In this document: one piece after another, positions 44,801 through 53,352 of the stretch
Layout of the letters: each line of letters opens with the position of its first letter
How positions within the stretch are numbered: the stretch's first letter is position 1
Source of the DNA: Streptomyces glaucescens
GTDB taxonomy: Bacteria; Actinomycetota; Actinomycetes; Streptomycetales; Streptomycetaceae
DNA: 64,000 bases
Assembly: GCF_000761215.1 (NCBI RefSeq)
Contig: NZ_CP009438.1
Span: 2,499,501-2,563,500 of the forward strand
Direction of reading: 5' to 3'
Notes under the pieces: generated by a model
Seen by the model: the letters and a program-made list of their open reading frames with translations, nothing else
Told to the model about the DNA's origin: nothing
Database searches by the model: none
Position numbers and translations under genes: made by a program

Positions 44801-47800
44801 TACGGCAGCTCTCCGGCCTCCTCCAGCCAGGTGACGCGGCCTTCGTGGTAGGCGTACTGCGTCTCGGACTGCTGCCCGATCCGCGGGTCCCAGAACTGGC
44901 GGAGCCGGCCCTGCGCGTCGTAGCGGTAGGCGGCGACGGCGGTCGGGGTGGCGGCGCTCGCCCCGGGCTCGGTCGCCCACAGCCGGATCTGCTTCACCTG
45001 CCCGGCGACATCGCCGAACTGGGCGTCGGTCTCGGTGCCGGTGGCCGTGGTGGCCGTGGCGTAGACGAACTCCAGGACCCGGCAGCCCTTGGTGGACGGG
45101 TCGGCCTCACAGGCGGCCGCGGTGACCGCCGAGGTCGGGGCGATGATCCGCTTGGGGCGGGCGAGGGTCCTGCCGTCCACGGTCACCGTCTCCGAGACGG
45201 TCCTCGTCGTGGTGTTGGCCAGGCCGTCCTGGAGGGTGCTGGAGACCTGCCAGGTGGTCGCGTTCGCGGCGGGCTTGGTGAAGGTGGTGACGACACCGTC
45301 GGGGTCGGACAGGGTGAAGGAGCCCGTCGTGCTGCCCTTCAGGGTCAGGTCCTCGGCGCCCGGCTCGCCCACCCAGGCGGTCTTCGCGGCGTTGGCCGTG
45401 AAGTGGATCGCGTCGCCTTCCTCCATCACCACGTCGACGGCGGTGTCGGAGACCTTGCGGATGTGGTTGTAGTCGCTCTCGGTGTCCTCGGCGACCGTTC
45501 CGGCCACCCACTCCTTGCCGAAGATCGCGGCTTGCCCCTCCTGCCGGGCGCCCTGGTCCGGGCTGCGGGAGGAGGCGGTACGGGTGACCGTCATGCCGAA
45601 GAGCGACACGTCGTCCTCGGACAGGGTGTAGTCACCGGTGAGCAGGTTCACCGAGCCGGGCCCGACCTCGGTGCCGGCGGCTCCGTCGGCGTTGCGGTCC
45701 ACGACGACACTGAGCGGCGGGGTGCTGCCGGCGGCCGCGTTCGGCCCGGTGAAGTCCGCCTTGATCTGGACCGTGCCGTCGGGGTCGACGGTCTGGGTGG
45801 CGTTCCACACGAGCGGCGCGTTCTTCCCGCCGGCCAGCGGTACCGGCCACGCGGTGAGCGGTACACCGCCCGAGGTGACGTCACCGGCGGGGATCCTCGT
45901 CCAGCCGTCGGCCTCGGAGCGGCGCCAGGAGAAGGACACACTGTCGTACCTGCCGGCGTCCGCCTCCGCGACCAGCGGCAGCCGGCGCGCGGTGCGCTCG
46001 CCCCCGGACGGCTGGAGGAAGCCGCCGGAACCGGCGTGGAACGTGTACTCCAGCGCCTCCGACTTGTTGTCCGCCTTGTCCACCGAGCGCACCTGAAGGG
46101 TGTGGGTGCCGTTCCTCGGCGGGGTGACGCTGATGTTCTGCGGGGTGCTCGCGCCGCCCGTGGTGACCTTCGTCCATGTCACGCCGTCCAGCGACCACTC
46201 CAGCCAGTTGTGGTCCGCGGCGGGCGGTGTGACGGTGAAGACGCCGGGCTGGCCCTCGCCCTTGACCCACTGGCCCGACGGGTAGTCCGTGGACGTGATC
46301 TTCGTCGGCGCGGAGGGCGCCGAGGTGTCCACGGTGAAGGTCCGCCAGGCCGACCAGCCGGTGTTGTAGTGCGTGCCGTCGTACGGCGAGGTACGGAACT
46401 TGTACGTCCTGCCGTTGCTGAGCACACCCGCCGGCACGGTCACCGAGGCGGCCGAGCCGGACGCCACGTACGGGGAGACGATGACGTTGCCGACCTGCGT
46501 GTTGGTGGCGCTGTCGTAGATCTGGAAGGTGCCGTTGACCTTGTCGCCGTCGGCGTCGACGAACGTGTCCCGCAGGGTGGGGGTGGTGGTGTTCACCTGG
46601 TAGGCGCCGCCGTAGGAGAAGAACGGCGGACCGGCCTCCTGCCGGGTGCCCGTCTTGGGACGGAAGTTGTAGTTCACCACCAGCTTCGGCGGGTTGGCCG
46701 CCGCGTTCGCCGAGTTGACGCGCTTCCACTGGGCGACGACCGACTCGTCCGAGGCGCGCAGGCCCATGTGGCCGCGGGTGGCCTTGGCCGACGCCCACTC
46801 CTGGGCGAGGGTGGTGACGTCGGCGTTGATCCAGCCGTCGGGCTGGGTGGCGCAGCCGGCGTTGCCGCGGGTCTCGGTGGACGTCGCCTTCTTCGCCGTC
46901 ATCGCCGGCCGGTTCGTCCACCGGCTGGAGGTGGACGCCGCGCCGGAGGCCCAGACCTCCCAGGGGTGGAGCTTGCAGTCGGTGTTGCCCGAGTGGAAGT
47001 TCCACAGGCTGAGCTTGGCGCTGGAGACCAGTGCGTCCTGGATCGGGGTGGTGTTCCAGGTGATGAAGGACTGGGCGGTGCGCGGGGTGCCGTCGGCGTT
47101 CTTGGTGCCCGGGTTGCCGAAGTCGAGTTCGACGTCCCCGGACCAGTCGACGGTCTCGCCCTGCTGCACGTAGGTGTCGAAGACGCTGGACAGGGACGAC
47201 GTGGACGGGTCGACGGTCACCGGGTACTTGGTGTCCGGGTCGGCGAGGAACTCCGGGTCGGGACTGACGACCAGATCGACGCCGTCCTTCGTCCGGACGA
47301 CCCTCATGTCGACCCTGGCCCGGTTGACGTGCTCGCCGGAGCGTTCGTCGACCGTGGAGTCCCACATGACCGGTGCGGGCATCACGGCCCGCTTCCTGTT
47401 CTTCCGGTCGGTGAAGAGGACACTGCCGTCCCCGAGCTGCTTCGCCTTCAGCCCCTTGGCCTTCAGCGGCAGCGTGTAGGTGTAGTCGGCGGTCGTCGGC
47501 CGCCGCTTGATCTCGACGTACTGCTCGAAGCCGGTGCGGGTGGCCTCCACGATGACGTCGGCGCCGGGCACCGCGTCGGCGTACTCCGCGCGGGGGCCCT
47601 TCAGCGTCGGCTTCGGCAGGCCGCCCTTCCACTGGAGGGTGATGCGCTGGTCGCCCTCGCCCAGGGTCACGAGGTCGACGGCCGCGGTCCGCTGAGCCGC
47701 CTTCAGCGACGCGGCGGGCCTGCCGGTCCGGCCCGCGAGCCTGAGCCGGCCGGGGTGGGCCACGGGTGCGACCCCGTCGCCCGACTCGCGCAGGTCCACA

Positions 47801-48165
47801 TCGACGTCGGTCCAGTCGCCGTCGCGCTGGAAACGGACCGGACCGGCGGACAGTTCGGTCGTCAGACTGCCGTCCTGGTTCACCCAGGTCGTCGAGGTCT
47901 CCGTGCGCTCGGACAGGGCCTCCACCCGGTGACCCGACAGCCTGGCGGCCACCTTGGCCGACGGGATGTCGGCCGCCGTGGTCACGGAGCCGGCCTTCGG
48001 CTCCTGGGCCGGGGTCTCGGGCGGCGCGGCCGCGGCCACGCCCTCCATGAGGGAGACCGACATGATGACGGCGAGCCCGCCGGCGATCCAGCGCAGGCTT
48101 CTGCTGCGCTCGCCCCAGATCCATCCCCGCTCCTCGGGGGACGGAAGAGTGTCTACAGATCTCAC
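41881..48165 (-). CDS. Secreted RHS/YD-repeat polymorphic toxin (WapA-like) with basic tip
   Basis: A 2094-residue protein with an N-terminal signal/anchor (residues 23-48, RWIAGGLAVIMSVSLMEG... AAAAPPE), a DNRLRE-type beta-sandwich near residues 335-490 (VFDTYVQQGE, LSLWNFHS, WINADVTTLAQEWA), fibronectin-like segments and a long YD-repeat region. The RHS core ends LMGVRLYNPATGRFLSLDPV, and FDLSGRW (residue 1966). The last 125 residues are strongly basic and aromatic (AYKKKKKYVKAV, HWDLRVGRWL), plausibly a nucleic acid-attacking tip. GTG 48165 follows GAAGG. The N-terminus differs wholly from the first RHS protein, implying Sec export. Confidence 0.9.
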   Translation of the reverse strand: MRSVDTLPSPEERGWIWGERSRSLRWIAGGLAVIMSVSLMEGVAAAAPPETPAQEPKAGSVTTAADIPSAKVAARLSGHRVEALSERTETSTTWVNQDGSLTTELSAGPVRFQRDGDWTDVDVDLRESGDGVAPVAHPGRLRLAGRTGRPAASLKAAQRTAAVDLVTLGEGDQRITLQWKGGLPKPTLKGPRAEYADAVPGADVIVEATRTGFEQYVEIKRRPTTADYTYTLPLKAKGLKAKQLGDGSVLFTDRKNRKRAVMPAPVMWDSTVDERSGEHVNRARVDMRVVRTKDGVDLVVSPDPEFLADPDTKYPVTVDPSTSSLSSVFDTYVQQGETVDWSGDVELDFGNPGTKNADGTPRTAQSFITWNTTPIQDALVSSAKLSLWNFHSGNTDCKLHPWEVWASGAASTSSRWTNRPAMTAKKATSTETRGNAGCATQPDGWINADVTTLAQEWASAKATRGHMGLRASDESVVAQWKRVNSANAAANPPKLVVNYNFRPKTGTRQEAGPPFFSYGGAYQVNTTTPTLRDTFVDADGDKVNGTFQIYDSATNTQVGNVIVSPYVASGSAASVTVPAGVLSNGRTYKFRTSPYDGTHYNTGWSAWRTFTVDTSAPSAPTKITSTDYPSGQWVKGEGQPGVFTVTPPAADHNWLEWSLDGVTWTKVTTGGASTPQNISVTPPRNGTHTLQVRSVDKADNKSEALEYTFHAGSGGFLQPSGGERTARRLPLVAEADAGRYDSVSFSWRRSEADGWTRIPAGDVTSGGVPLTAWPVPLAGGKNAPLVWNATQTVDPDGTVQIKADFTGPNAAAGSTPPLSVVVDRNADGAAGTEVGPGSVNLLTGDYTLSEDDVSLFGMTVTRTASSRSPDQGARQEGQAAIFGKEWVAGTVAEDTESDYNHIRKVSDTAVDVVMEEGDAIHFTANAAKTAWVGEPGAEDLTLKGSTTGSFTLSDPDGVVTTFTKPAANATTWQVSSTLQDGLANTTTRTVSETVTVDGRTLARPKRIIAPTSAVTAAACEADPSTKGCRVLEFVYATATTATGTETDAQFGDVAGQVKQIRLWATEPGASAATPTAVAAYRYDAQGRLRQFWDPRIGQQSETQYAYHEGRVTWLEEAGELPYTFTYGNPGTGPAPGAGMLLKVSRPALRQGTADTVESTATTSLVYGVPLTGDRAPYAMGAAATAGWGQLDTPSDATAVLPADSVPSSHDGAALTRSDYTRATVHYLNASGREVNTAEPGGHISTTEHDRFGNVVRELTAANRELALGGSDAHRDTLTDLGIVSRSPAERAHLLSTTTLYDDGGVREQEEFGPLRRVDLAEDLKDGTTVLVQAGTSVPARSWTVKEYDEGRPTDGTATVKDQVTLEITGARVRDYHSVMGDKRVTETQYDWAKGLPTLTIQDSGGLNLTSSSSYDAQGRVVSQTLPGATGTDAATRITTYWSADGTGPCKGRPEWADLPCWTGPAGAITGGGGNPAALPGTTTEYGYYGETTKTVETANGKTRTVTTQYDGAGRPTTVTVTSDAGQPVPVTTTEYDPVTGDVTRITSPTAGTITKVYDKLGRLISYTDADGGRTTTEYDLLDRPVKVTDTAPSTVTYTYDHTAEPRGLATRITDSVAGAFSATYDADGSVATEKLPGGYTLTVTEDTTGAPVSRAYTRDSDGVSVFTDTVAESVHGQVTRHQGWSAQKYTYDRAGRLTDVDDTVGEVCTRRSYTFDQRSNRTALSTATAAPGAACTSTGATTTTHTYDSADRLVDTGYVYDAFGRTTALPGSTLEYYANDLVHRQTADGKRQTWQLDPALRFRSWTVETGSGTSWTPAQSKLNHYDGDSDNPRWIVEDTATGALTRNVDSVSGDLAATTGKTGDTVLQLTTVHGDVALQLPLDPAQAPTALDADEYGNPRPGQHATRYNWLGAKQRSTETLTGLTLMGVRLYNPATGRFLSLDPVYGGSANAYEYTYADPVNKFDLSGRWVPLVVWGVRAAWTCYKHCRKVYRAARTGYRAYKAYKKKKKYVKAVYQYRARGARWNNNRYFGERSRFFGDKHRGRQGYLNRRNWGMGWSAVGFKKTLGIKKARTVFRVKFGRGRHWDLRVGRWL

Positions 48166-48328
48166 GAATCGCTACCTTCACGACACGGTAAGGAGTGTGA
48201 TCATTCGGAGAAGGTAGTGAAGGACGCAAGATCGCGAAGGCGTTCGATGAGGGGCAAACCGGCCCCGCGGGACCACGACGCGTAAGTGATCTCCATCACG
48301 GGAACCGCGTCGCGGCCGCCGCGGATCC

Positions 48329-48371
48329 GGCGGGGCGGCCGGGGGCCGGAGCGCCCGCCGTCCGCCCCGCC
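48329..48371 (-). terminator. Hairpin downstream of arabinofuranosidase
   Basis: GGCGGGGCGG (48329-48338) pairs perfectly with CCGCCCCGCC (48362-48371), ending 11 bases beyond the abfA stop. The loop is long (23 bases), so strength is uncertain. Confidence 0.5.
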
Positions 48372-48382
48372 CCGTGTCCCCG

Positions 48383-49897
48383 TCAGGCCAGGCGGATCAC
48401 GTTCCAGGACAGCGGTTCCAGCACGGCGTCCAGACGGCCGTCCGTGAGGGCCGTGCCCTCGACGGGGTGCGGGGTGACCCGGGCGGGGGCGTCGAGGGTG
48501 TTGCGGGCGTCGGGGTCGTCGTCCGCGAGGGCGCTGTGCTCGACGACCCGGGTCAGGCCGAGGCCGTTCAGGGCCACCTCCAGCGGGAGCGCGTCCGTGC
48601 GGCCGCGGTTGACGGCGAACACGGTGACCGAGCCGTCCCCGGCGCGTACGGCGGTGGCGTGTAGGAGGTCGGTCTCGCCGTACTTCGCCGTCCGGTACGT
48701 CGGGGAGTCGACGCGGACGTCCAGCACCTCGCCGCGGCCGTACGCCGACGCCTGCGCGAAGGGGAAGAACGTCGTCTGGCGCCAGGCCGGGCCGCCGGGC
48801 TCGGTCATGATCGGGGCGATGACGTTGACCAGCTGGGCGAGGCAGGCGACGGTCACGCGGTCGGCGTGCCGGAGCAGCGCGATGAGGAGGGAGCCGAAGA
48901 CGACGGCGTCGGTGACGCTGTAGCTGTCCTCCAGCAGGCGCGGGGCCTCCGGCCAGTCGTGCCGCCCGAAGGTCCTGGCGCGCTCCTCCCAGCGGGAGAG
49001 GTACCACACGTTCCACTCGTCGAAGGAGAGGTTGATCTTCTTCTTCGACTTCAGGCGGGCGCCGACGTGGTCGCAGGTGGCGATGACGTTCTCGATGAAG
49101 GACTCCATGTCCACGGCCGACGCCAGGAAGGAGTCCACGTCGCCGTCGACCGGCTCGTAGTAGGCGTGCAGCGAGATGTAGTCGACCAGGTCGTAGGTCT
49201 CCGCCAGGACCGTCGCCTCCCACTCGGCGAACGTCGGCATCGACTGGCCCGACGAGCCGCACGCGACCAGCTCGACCGCCGGGTCGGCCTGGCGCATCGC
49301 GCGGGCCGTCTCCGCGGCGATCCGGCCGTACTCCCGGGCCGTCTTGTGGCCGGTCTGCCAGGGGCCGTCCATCTCGTTGCCCAGGCACCACAGGCGGATG
49401 CCGAAGGGCTCCTTGTCGCCGTGCGCGACCCGCAGGTCGGACAGGGCGGTGCCGGCGGGGTGGTTGGCGTACTCCTGGAGCTCCAGGGCCTCCGCGACGC
49501 CGCGCGTGCCCAGGTTGACGGCCATCATCGGCTCCGCCTGCGGGCCGATCTTCCGCAGGAAGGCGATGTACTCGGAGAGGCCGAAGCGGTTGGTCTCCGT
49601 CGAGTGCCAGGCCAGGTCGAGGCGGCGCGGGCGGTCCTCGGCCGGGCCGACCGAGTCCTCCCACTTGTAGCCGGAGACGAAGTTGCCGCCGGGGTAGCGG
49701 ATGGCCGTCACGCCGAGCTCGCGGACCAGGTCCAGGACGTCCTGGCGCAGGCCGGCCTCGTCGGCGGTGGGGTGGTCCGGCTCGTAGATGCCGGTGTAGA
49801 CGCAGCGGCCGAGGTGCTCGACGAAGCTGCCGAAGAGGCGGGGGCTGACCTCGCCGACGGTGAAGGCGGGGTCGAGGGTGAAGCGGGCGGTGCGCAT
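48383..49897 (-). CDS. abfA: Alpha-L-arabinofuranosidase, GH51, intracellular
   Basis: A 504-residue GH51 enzyme that releases L-arabinose from arabino-oligosaccharides inside the cell. The acid/base Glu lies in WCLGNEMDGPW near residue 174 and the nucleophile Glu in LSFDEWNVWY near residue 295, both GH51 signatures; GNFVSGYKWEDSVGP near residue 72 is also typical. No signal peptide. ATG 49897 has GGAAGG five bases upstream. It lies 270 bp after the CUT1 importer operon on the same strand, separated by a 20 bp palindrome, so transcription may be partly continuous. It completes import-then-hydrolyse use of arabinan fragments. Confidence 0.95.
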   Translation of the reverse strand: MRTARFTLDPAFTVGEVSPRLFGSFVEHLGRCVYTGIYEPDHPTADEAGLRQDVLDLVRELGVTAIRYPGGNFVSGYKWEDSVGPAEDRPRRLDLAWHSTETNRFGLSEYIAFLRKIGPQAEPMMAVNLGTRGVAEALELQEYANHPAGTALSDLRVAHGDKEPFGIRLWCLGNEMDGPWQTGHKTAREYGRIAAETARAMRQADPAVELVACGSSGQSMPTFAEWEATVLAETYDLVDYISLHAYYEPVDGDVDSFLASAVDMESFIENVIATCDHVGARLKSKKKINLSFDEWNVWYLSRWEERARTFGRHDWPEAPRLLEDSYSVTDAVVFGSLLIALLRHADRVTVACLAQLVNVIAPIMTEPGGPAWRQTTFFPFAQASAYGRGEVLDVRVDSPTYRTAKYGETDLLHATAVRAGDGSVTVFAVNRGRTDALPLEVALNGLGLTRVVEHSALADDDPDARNTLDAPARVTPHPVEGTALTDGRLDAVLEPLSWNVIRLA

Positions 49898-49970
49898 GGT
49901 GTCCTTCCGGTGTTGGTGTCGTCCGCGGGTCGTGTGTGGCCGGTCGCGCCCGCGCGGCGGAGCCCGCACG

Positions 49971-49990
49971 GGGACGCCGGCCGGCGTCCC
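49971..49990 (-). terminator. 20 bp perfect palindrome after sugar ABC operon
   Basis: GGGACGCCGG-CCGGCGTCCC is a perfect palindrome in the gap between the permease and abfA. It may attenuate or end transcription from the transporter operon. Confidence 0.5.
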
Positions 49991-49991
49991 T

Positions 49992-50171
49992 GGCCGGCCT
50001 CGGGCCGGCCGTCCTTCGTCCGGGTGAGCCGGTTCAGGGCCGGCTCGGGCGTGCCGTCGTCCTCGGCGTCGTCGTGGTCGTACTCCGGCCGGTCCTCGCC
50101 CTTGCCCTTGTCCAGGAAGACGGACTGGCCGTCGCGTCGGCGGTGAGGGTGCTGCGCGCGGTCACGGTCAC
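49992..50171 (-). pseudogene. Frameshifted small coding relic after permease
   Basis: GTG 50171 overlaps the permease stop (GTGA). The first 13 or so codons (VTVTARSTLTADA) all end in G or C. Around 50130 this coding pattern jumps to another frame, which reads DGQSVFLDKGKGEDRPEYDH, then DDAEDDGTPEPALNRLTRTK, for about 48 codons with G/C at almost every third position. A one-base deletion near 50130 would explain it. The fused product would be about 60 residues and acidic. No family is recognised; it may be the remnant of a larger gene of the arabinose operon. Confidence 0.35.
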
Positions 50172-51028
50172 TGTCCCGCCAGTCCCGTGTGGGCGACGCC
50201 CGCCACGATCTGCCGCTGGAAGAAGACGAAGACGACGATGAGGGGCAGGCCCGCCAGCAATCCGCCGGCCATGAGCTGGGCCCACTGGATGCCGTAGGAG
50301 TTCATGACGGTCGCGATGCCGTTCGGCATGGTCATCAGGTCGGGGTTGCTGGTGACCATGTACGGCCACAGGAAGTTGTTCCACGACGCGATGAAGGTGA
50401 AGATGCCGACCGCGGCGAGGGAGGGGCGGGCGAGCGGGACGACGACGGTGAGGAAGACCCGCCAGCGGCCCGCGCCGTCGATGAAGGCGGCCTCCTCCAG
50501 CTCGCGCGGGACGCCCTGGAAGAACTTGTAGAGGATGTAGACCATCGCGGCGGGCGCGCACTGCGGCAGGATCATGCCCCAGTAGGTGTCGACCATCCCC
50601 ATCTGCTGGACGGTGGTGAACAGCGGCACCCCGAGGACGGCCGGCGAGACCATCAGGCCCGCCATGACGACGCCCATCAGGACGCCCTTGCCCCGGAACT
50701 CGGTGCGGGCGAAGCCGTATCCGGCGAGCGCGGCGACGACCAGCACGACGGTCGTCACGCAGACGGAGACGACCAGCGAGTTCACGAACCAGTCGGTGAT
50801 GTTGCCGTTCTCGATGATCGCCGACCACGCCTGGCCCGTCCACTCCTCCGGCAGCCAGCGCGGCGGCACCTCGACGGCCTCGGTCTCCGGCTTCAGCGAG
50901 GTGAACAGGGCCCAGGCGAGCGGGGAGAGGAACACCACGGAGACGGCGGCGCCGAGCAGGGTGAGGACGATCTGGCCGGGGGTCCAGGCCCGGCGCGGCT
51001 TGGCCGGGATCCGTGCGGCGCCGCTCAT
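50168..51028 (-). CDS. CUT1 sugar ABC transporter permease (second subunit)
   Basis: A 286-residue inner-membrane permease of the MalG/AraQ type with six predicted helices. The EAA loop that contacts the ATPase is EEAAFIDGAGRWRVFLTVVV near residue 195. It pairs with the permease encoded upstream; the genes overlap by four bases. No ATPase gene is present in the operon, as is common in Streptomyces, where the shared ATPase MsiK energises many CUT1 importers. The likely substrate is an arabino-oligosaccharide, from the regulator box and neighbouring abfA. Confidence 0.9.
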   Translation of the reverse strand: MSGAARIPAKPRRAWTPGQIVLTLLGAAVSVVFLSPLAWALFTSLKPETEAVEVPPRWLPEEWTGQAWSAIIENGNITDWFVNSLVVSVCVTTVVLVVAALAGYGFARTEFRGKGVLMGVVMAGLMVSPAVLGVPLFTTVQQMGMVDTYWGMILPQCAPAAMVYILYKFFQGVPRELEEAAFIDGAGRWRVFLTVVVPLARPSLAAVGIFTFIASWNNFLWPYMVTSNPDLMTMPNGIATVMNSYGIQWAQLMAGGLLAGLPLIVVFVFFQRQIVAGVAHTGLAGQ

Positions 51029-51966
51029 CGGCCGCCCTCCTCACGGTTGCGCAGCAGCCACATCCGCGCGAGGGCGACGGCCGCGATGATCAGGAAGAAG
51101 ATGATGGAGACGGCGGAGGCGTAGCCCACGCGGTAGCCGGTGAAGCCCTCTTCGAGGGTGTACTGCACGAAGGTCCTGGTGGAGCCCTCGGGGCCGGGCC
51201 CGAAGTCCTGCATCACGACGGCCTGGTCGAAGACCTGGAGCGAGGCGAGGATCTGGAGGGCGACGACGAGGCCGGTGATGTTGCGCAGCATCGGCAGGGT
51301 GATGTGCGCCATGCGGTGCCAGGCGTTCGCGCCGTCCAGTGTGGCCGCCTCGTAGAGGTGGCCGGGGATGCCCTGGAGGGCGGCGAGGTAGAGCAGGAAG
51401 CTGAAGCCGACCGTCCACCACAGGGTGGTGACGACGACGGCGAGCATGGCGTACGTCTTGTCGGTGAGCCACGGGGTGTCGGTGCCGAAGACGTGGTTGA
51501 TCATCCCGGTGCCGGGGTTGAACAGCCACTGCCACAGGTTCGCGGCGACGGTGGAGGGCAGCAGGAACGGGGCGAAGAAGCACAGCCGCCACAGCCACTT
51601 CCCGCGCTCGATGTGGTGGGCGAGCATCGCGAGGAGGAAGGCGAGGACGGTGATGCAGGGCACGGCCAGGAGCGTGAAGTACGCGCTGTGGCCGAGTGCT
51701 TCCCACATCAGGTCGTCCCGGAGGGCCTCGCGGTAGTTGCCGAGGCCGACGAAGCTCGCGCCCTCACCGGAGATGTTGGCGTCCGTGAAGCTGAGCCAGA
51801 GGCCGCGCAGCAGCGGCCAGACCACGAACAGCGCGAAGAGGACGAGGAACGGCGCGACGAACCAGCCGCCGTGCTGGAGGCCCTGCTTGCGGCGGACGGT
51901 GGCGCTCGCCGCGGTGGTCCTCGCGCGGGCGGGGGCGATGACGGTCCCGGCACTGGTCGTCGTCAT
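51025..51966 (-). CDS. CUT1 sugar ABC transporter permease (first subunit)
   Basis: A 313-residue permease of the MalF/AraP type, with an N-terminal cytosolic tail and six helices (FVAPFLVLFALFVVWPLLRG first). The EAA motif is YEAATLDGANAWHRMAHITL near residue 217. ATG 51966 overlaps the stop of the binding-protein gene and its own stop overlaps the next permease start, so the three subunits are translationally chained. No signal peptide is present. Confidence 0.9.
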   Translation of the reverse strand: MTTTSAGTVIAPARARTTAASATVRRKQGLQHGGWFVAPFLVLFALFVVWPLLRGLWLSFTDANISGEGASFVGLGNYREALRDDLMWEALGHSAYFTLLAVPCITVLAFLLAMLAHHIERGKWLWRLCFFAPFLLPSTVAANLWQWLFNPGTGMINHVFGTDTPWLTDKTYAMLAVVVTTLWWTVGFSFLLYLAALQGIPGHLYEAATLDGANAWHRMAHITLPMLRNITGLVVALQILASLQVFDQAVVMQDFGPGPEGSTRTFVQYTLEEGFTGYRVGYASAVSIIFFLIIAAVALARMWLLRNREEGGR

Positions 51967-53321
51967 GCGGCCGCACCTCCCTGCGCGGCGGTCTTCCCGT
52001 CCATGGGGTTCTTCATGGCGAGGAGGCCGGCGAGCGTGCTCCGCATCCGGCGGGCGGCGGCGTCCGGCTTGGCGGAGCCCATCGTCGAGGAGACGACGAC
52101 CGGGCCGATGCGCTGGGCGAGGATGCCGGTGGAGCCGGCGAACCACGCCTTCGGCTCGGTGGCCTGGTGGTCCATGGCGGACACGTACTCGCTCTGCGGG
52201 TCCAGCTTCCGGTAGCCGGGGGTGGCCAGGACGGGGGTGTAGGCGGGGATGTGACCGCCGGCCGCCCAGGCCCGGGCGTTCCTGACGATGTAGGCGGCGA
52301 GCCGGTGGGCGCCCTCGTTGGCGGCGCCGCCCCGGCCGGACCGGTGCGGCAGCACGAAGGCGTGCGACTCGGCGTGGGTGGCCGGCCGGCCGAAGACGGG
52401 GGGCAGCGGGGTGGCGCCGTAGTCGACCTTCGCGGTGTCGAAGACCGGCACCGACCAGTTGCCCTCCCAGGCGAAGGGGGAGCCGTTGAGGAACTGCTCC
52501 GCGCCCGCGCCGCCGCCGAAGCCGGGGTCGGCGTACCCGTCGGTGACGTGCCGGCGCAGGAACTCCAGCACCTGGGTGGCCTTGTCGGTGTCGAAGGTGA
52601 CCTCGGTGCGGGCCTCGTCGAACCAGGTGCCGCCGAGCTGGGTGTAGAACGCGACGAAGAACCACCACTGGAAGTTCTGGTCGTTGAGCCACAGGCCGAT
52701 GGTCTGCAGGCCCTTCCTGGTGGCCGCCCTGGCCTCCTTCAGCATGGCGAACCACTCGTCGGCGGACGCCGGGGGGACCATCCGCCCGTCGGCGCCGAGC
52801 AGGCCGGCCTTGCGCAGGACGTCCTTGCGGTAGAAGCAGAGCTGCACGTGGATGTCGAGCGGGAGGGCGTAGAGCTTGCCGTCGATGACGGCGCGCCGCC
52901 ACAGCTCGGGGTTGAAGTCCGCCTCGCGCACACCGTACTCGGCGAGCAGGCCGGTGTCCCAGGGGTCCAGGAGACGGCCGGGCGAGAAGCCGGTGACCCG
53001 GCCCAGGTGCATGACGCCGAGGTCCGGGGCGCGGTTGCCGGCCGCCGCCATGGCGAGCTTGGTGTAGAAGGGATTGCCCCACTGGAGGGTGGAGTCCTTC
53101 ACCGCGACGTCCGGATGCTCCGCGCGGAAGGCGTCCAGCATCGCGACCATGTTGTAGCCGTCGCCACCGCTGAAGAGGTTCCAGTACGTCACCCGCGTGC
53201 GGGCGCCGGAGGCGAGTGCGTCGGCCCCGGTGCCGAGGGCGGCGAAGCCGAAGCTTCCCGCGACCGTCAGTCCGCCGAGGCCGGCCAGCATGTGCCTGCG
53301 GTTCAGGCCAGGTCGTCCCAT
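51963..53321 (-). CDS. Sugar-binding protein of CUT1 importer with Tat signal
   Basis: A 452-residue extracellular solute-binding protein (family 1 type). The N-terminus LNRRHMLAGLGGLTVAGSFG is a twin-arginine signal ending near residue 38. No lipobox Cys follows, which is unusual because Gram-positive binding proteins are usually lipidated; it may stay anchored by an uncleaved signal. Typical family segments are VTYWNLFSGGDG near residue 44, ALPLDIHVQLCFYRKDVLR near residue 152 and FAWEGNWSVPVF near residue 275. The start ATG lies 32 bp from regulator box A. It is the first gene of the operon. Confidence 0.9.
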   Translation of the reverse strand: MGRPGLNRRHMLAGLGGLTVAGSFGFAALGTGADALASGARTRVTYWNLFSGGDGYNMVAMLDAFRAEHPDVAVKDSTLQWGNPFYTKLAMAAAGNRAPDLGVMHLGRVTGFSPGRLLDPWDTGLLAEYGVREADFNPELWRRAVIDGKLYALPLDIHVQLCFYRKDVLRKAGLLGADGRMVPPASADEWFAMLKEARAATRKGLQTIGLWLNDQNFQWWFFVAFYTQLGGTWFDEARTEVTFDTDKATQVLEFLRRHVTDGYADPGFGGGAGAEQFLNGSPFAWEGNWSVPVFDTAKVDYGATPLPPVFGRPATHAESHAFVLPHRSGRGGAANEGAHRLAAYIVRNARAWAAGGHIPAYTPVLATPGYRKLDPQSEYVSAMDHQATEPKAWFAGSTGILAQRIGPVVVSSTMGSAKPDAAARRMRSTLAGLLAMKNPMDGKTAAQGGAAA

Positions 53322-53352
53322 TCCCTGCCCTTACTGTTCGAGTTCTCTAGCG

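Noticed and set aside
41911..48285. A 2.1 kb-residue open frame antisense to the second RHS gene
   Set aside because: It is a shadow of high-GC coding; the opposite strand encodes clear YD repeats and an RHS core.
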